NCBI GenBank assembly: GCA_947653505.1
Contig: CANTHI010000126.1
Span: forward strand, 1 to 8,834
DNA: 8,834 bases
From: an uncultured Eubacterium sp.
GTDB taxonomy: Bacteria > Bacillota_A > Clostridia > Lachnospirales > Lachnospiraceae
Direction: 5' to 3'
Under the pieces are notes generated by a model that worked only from the letters and a program-made list of their open reading frames with translations, had not been told where the DNA came from and ran no database searches. The translations under genes and the position numbers were made by a program. Below are positions 7,376 through 8,834 of this stretch, piece by piece; positions within the stretch are counted from its first letter, which is position 1; each line of letters begins with the position of its first letter.

Positions 7376-8641
7376 ATGACGACGCAGGAGATTTTGATAC
7401 AGGCAAAGGAAGCAAAACCAGCGCTGATGCTGGCAGATGCCGGACGTAAAAACATGGCTTTGCATAAAATGGCAGACGCTCTGCAAAGGCCGGAGCATAT
7501 GTCCAGGATTCTGGAAGAAAACAGGCGTGATCTGGAGGCTGCAAAAGGGACGATTCCGGATGTCATGCTGGACCGTCTGATGCTGGAGGAAAAGCGGATC
7601 GCAGGCATGGCGGAAGGAATCCGTGCCGTAGCCGGACTGGAAGATCCGGTAGGAAAAGTACTATCTGAGATCGTACGGCCAGACGGAATGACGATCCGCA
7701 AGATGGCAGTCCCGATGGGCGTCATTGCGATCATCTATGAGAGCCGCCCAAATGTCACGAGCGACGCAGCCGCGCTGGCAGTCAAAAGCGGAAATGTGTG
7801 CGTCCTGCGCGGCGGCAAAGAAGCATGGCGGACCTGTCATGCCATCGTGCAGGCCATGCAGGACGGACTGGCAGAGGCTGGCATGCCGCGTACGGCAGTC
7901 AGTCTGGTAGAAGATACCACACGGGTAAGCGCAAATGAACTGATGACGGCAGAAGGCTTTGTAGACCTGCTGATACCACGCGGCGGCAAAGGCCTGATCC
8001 GTTCCTGCGTGGAGCATGCAACGGTACCATGCATCCAGACGGGTACAGGAATCTGCCACATTTACATCGACTGCGCGGCAGATCTTTCAATGGCGCTTAA
8101 AATCGTGGAAAACGCAAAGACAAGCCGCCCAAGCGTCTGCAACGCACAGGAGGTCTGTCTGGTACACAGGGAAATAGCGGCACAGTTTTTGCCAATGCTA
8201 AAACAAGCGCTTTGTGAAAAGCGGCAGTCACAGGGAAAACAGCCGGTTGAGCTGCGTCTGGATCCTGAGGCAGCAAAAATAATTACAGGCACACTGGCAA
8301 AAGAGACAGATTTTGATACGGAATTTCTGGATTATATACTGGCAGTTAAAATCGTAGACAATGTAGAAGAAGCGGCAGAGCATATCAATCTGCATTCTAC
8401 CGGACACAGCGAAGCCATCGTGACTGCAGACAGCCACGCGGCAGAGCATTTTACGGCAGCTGTGGATAGTGCGGCTGTTTATGTCAACGCATCGACACGG
8501 TTTACGGACGGCGGGGAGTTCGGACTTGGATGCGAGATGGGGATTTCGACGCAGAAGCTGCATGCAAGAGGGCCGATGGGGCTGGCGGAATTGTGTACCT
8601 ATAAATATGTCATTAGCGGGGAGGGGCAGATCAGGGAGTAG
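7376..8641 (+). CDS. proA: Glutamate-5-semialdehyde dehydrogenase (gamma-glutamyl phosphate reductase)
   Basis: This enzyme reduces L-glutamyl 5-phosphate with NADPH to glutamate 5-semialdehyde, which cyclises to pyrroline-5-carboxylate; ProC, not in this window, would complete proline. The 421 residues match the usual family length and have the aldehyde-dehydrogenase-like fold. Visible features are [20 protein letters not shown] from 115 (cofactor-binding region), [21 protein letters not shown] (199-211), the SVCNAQE segment with the likely catalytic Cys255, [10 protein letters not shown], and the C-terminal signature [10 protein letters not shown] with Cys386, ending in [16 protein letters not shown] at 7362-7367 overlaps the proB stop codon and sits 8 nt before ATG 7376, so the two genes are probably translated together and their products can hand over the labile acyl phosphate. 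All expected motifs are present and nothing suggests damage. Confidence 0.97.
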   Translation: MTTQEILIQAKEAKPALMLADAGRKNMALHKMADALQRPEHMSRILEENRRDLEAAKGTIPDVMLDRLMLEEKRIAGMAEGIRAVAGLEDPVGKVLSEIVRPDGMTIRKMAVPMGVIAIIYESRPNVTSDAAALAVKSGNVCVLRGGKEAWRTCHAIVQAMQDGLAEAGMPRTAVSLVEDTTRVSANELMTAEGFVDLLIPRGGKGLIRSCVEHATVPCIQTGTGICHIYIDCAADLSMALKIVENAKTSRPSVCNAQEVCLVHREIAAQFLPMLKQALCEKRQSQGKQPVELRLDPEAAKIITGTLAKETDFDTEFLDYILAVKIVDNVEEAAEHINLHSTGHSEAIVTADSHAAEHFTAAVDSAAVYVNASTRFTDGGEFGLGCEMGISTQKLHARGPMGLAELCTYKYVISGEGQIRE

Positions 8642-8661
8642 AGTAAACCGGAAGTTGCAGA

Positions 8662-8755
8662 TATTGGCCTCCCGGACGCCGGATGAGGGAACCGGCCCTG
8701 TTTCATTGTATTGGCCTCCCGGACGCCAGATGAGGGAACCGGCCCTGTTTCATTG
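8662..8755. repeat. Two-copy 47-bp direct tandem repeat after proA
   Basis: Units 8662-8708 and 8709-8755 both begin TATTGGCCTCCCGGACGCC and end CCGGCCCTGTTTCATTG. They differ at a single base, G8681 against A8728. The near identity points to a recent duplication. Two adjacent copies without spacers do not make a CRISPR array. The right end of copy 2 contains the stop codon of the convergent minus-strand frame. Confidence 0.95.
8666..8744. terminator. Candidate duplicated bidirectional terminator / hairpin element
   Basis: Each repeat can pair GGCC+TCCC (8666-8673; copy 2 at 8713-8720) with GGGA and GGCC (8687-8690 and 8694-8697; copy 2 at 8734-8737 and 8741-8744), with a 3-nt bulge. The only base differing between copies falls in the loop, so the stem is the same in both. 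The 3' tail CTGTTTCATTG is only weakly T-rich, so this is not a textbook intrinsic terminator. Its position between convergent genes makes transcription termination the simplest role. Confidence 0.35.
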
Positions 8756-8834
8756 TTCCGGTTTCCAGAATGTAAGAAGCTCTAAGTATTCTGCATCCAG
8801 TCTGTGGTACCGGACGGGCGCGACACCTACTTCG
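8750..8834 (-). CDS. C-terminal end of an unidentified convergent protein, 5' part outside the window
   Basis: On the minus strand a frame open from the window edge (8833) runs for 27 codons to TGA at 8752-8750. It encodes a protein-like tail that includes VAPVRYHRLDAEYLELLTFW and ends KPEQ. The mix of hydrophobic and charged residues and the stop just inside the intergenic repeat favour a real gene convergent with proA. A second minus frame is also open here but reads as low-quality Arg/Cys/Pro-rich sequence. I do not recognise the family from so short a stretch, and no function is proposed. Confidence 0.45.
   Translation of the reverse strand, partial: EVGVAPVRYHRLDAEYLELLTFWKPEQ

Larger units (their letters stand above)
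8645..8764. repeat. 9-bp inverted repeat bracketing the intergenic tandem repeats
   Basis: AAACCGGAA at 8645-8653, immediately after the proA stop, is the exact reverse complement of TTCCGGTTT at 8756-8764. The two arms enclose about 102 bp containing both 47-bp direct repeats. The right arm also encodes part of the C-terminus of the probable minus-strand gene (Lys-Pro-Glu). In a read-through transcript from either side the arms could close a long stem around the repeat hairpins. It may also be chance, since the core CCGG is itself palindromic. Confidence 0.55.

Noticed and set aside
6655..7734. 359-codon open frame on the minus strand opposite proB and the start of proA
   Set aside because: It is Ser/Ile/Phe-rich shadow sequence spanning two genes whose own motifs are unmistakable on the plus strand.
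8662..8755. Possible CRISPR array in the direct repeats
   Set aside because: There are only two copies, they abut without spacers, and no cas genes are present.

Overview
The window looks like chromosomal DNA from a low-to-mid GC Firmicute, most likely a Clostridia/Lachnospiraceae-type anaerobe. This is inferred from purine-rich GGAGG/AAGGAG ribosome binding sites, tightly packed same-strand genes, Glu/Lys/Gln-rich proteins and a short gamma-glutamyl kinase without a PUA domain. No rRNA, tRNA, CRISPR array or transposase was found.

Positions 1-6540 hold a three-gene cassette that I read as a Wadjet / MksBEF / MukBEF-like SMC complex. It comprises a kleisin-like JetA (5' end cut by the window edge), a small JetB/MukE-like protein, and a 1579-residue JetC/MukB-like ATPase. 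JetC has head motifs at both ends and long coiled coils between them. jetB and jetC are 3 nt apart. The family type (closest to the type III Wadjet, DUF5716/DUF6063-like arrangement) is recalled from protein character and layout, not from a search. The fourth Wadjet gene, jetD (the Toprim-type nuclease subunit), does not follow jetC. It is either upstream of the window, elsewhere, or absent.

Positions 6590-8641 hold proB and proA, the first two enzymes of proline synthesis from glutamate. They start only 49 nt after jetC, with no visible terminator or convincing promoter between, so the five genes may be one transcription unit. proC is not in the window.

Positions 8642-8834 hold two nearly identical 47-bp direct repeats. 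They are bracketed by a 9-bp inverted repeat and can fold into hairpins. The tail of a probable convergent minus-strand gene runs into the second repeat. The repeats are best read as a duplicated, possibly bidirectional terminator between convergent genes.

The points most worth following up are the apparently JetD-less SMC cassette attached to proline genes, the non-canonical nucleotide-binding motifs of JetC (Asp-Asn in place of Asp-Glu in Walker B), a tandem decapeptide insertion in its coiled coil, and the duplicated intergenic element.
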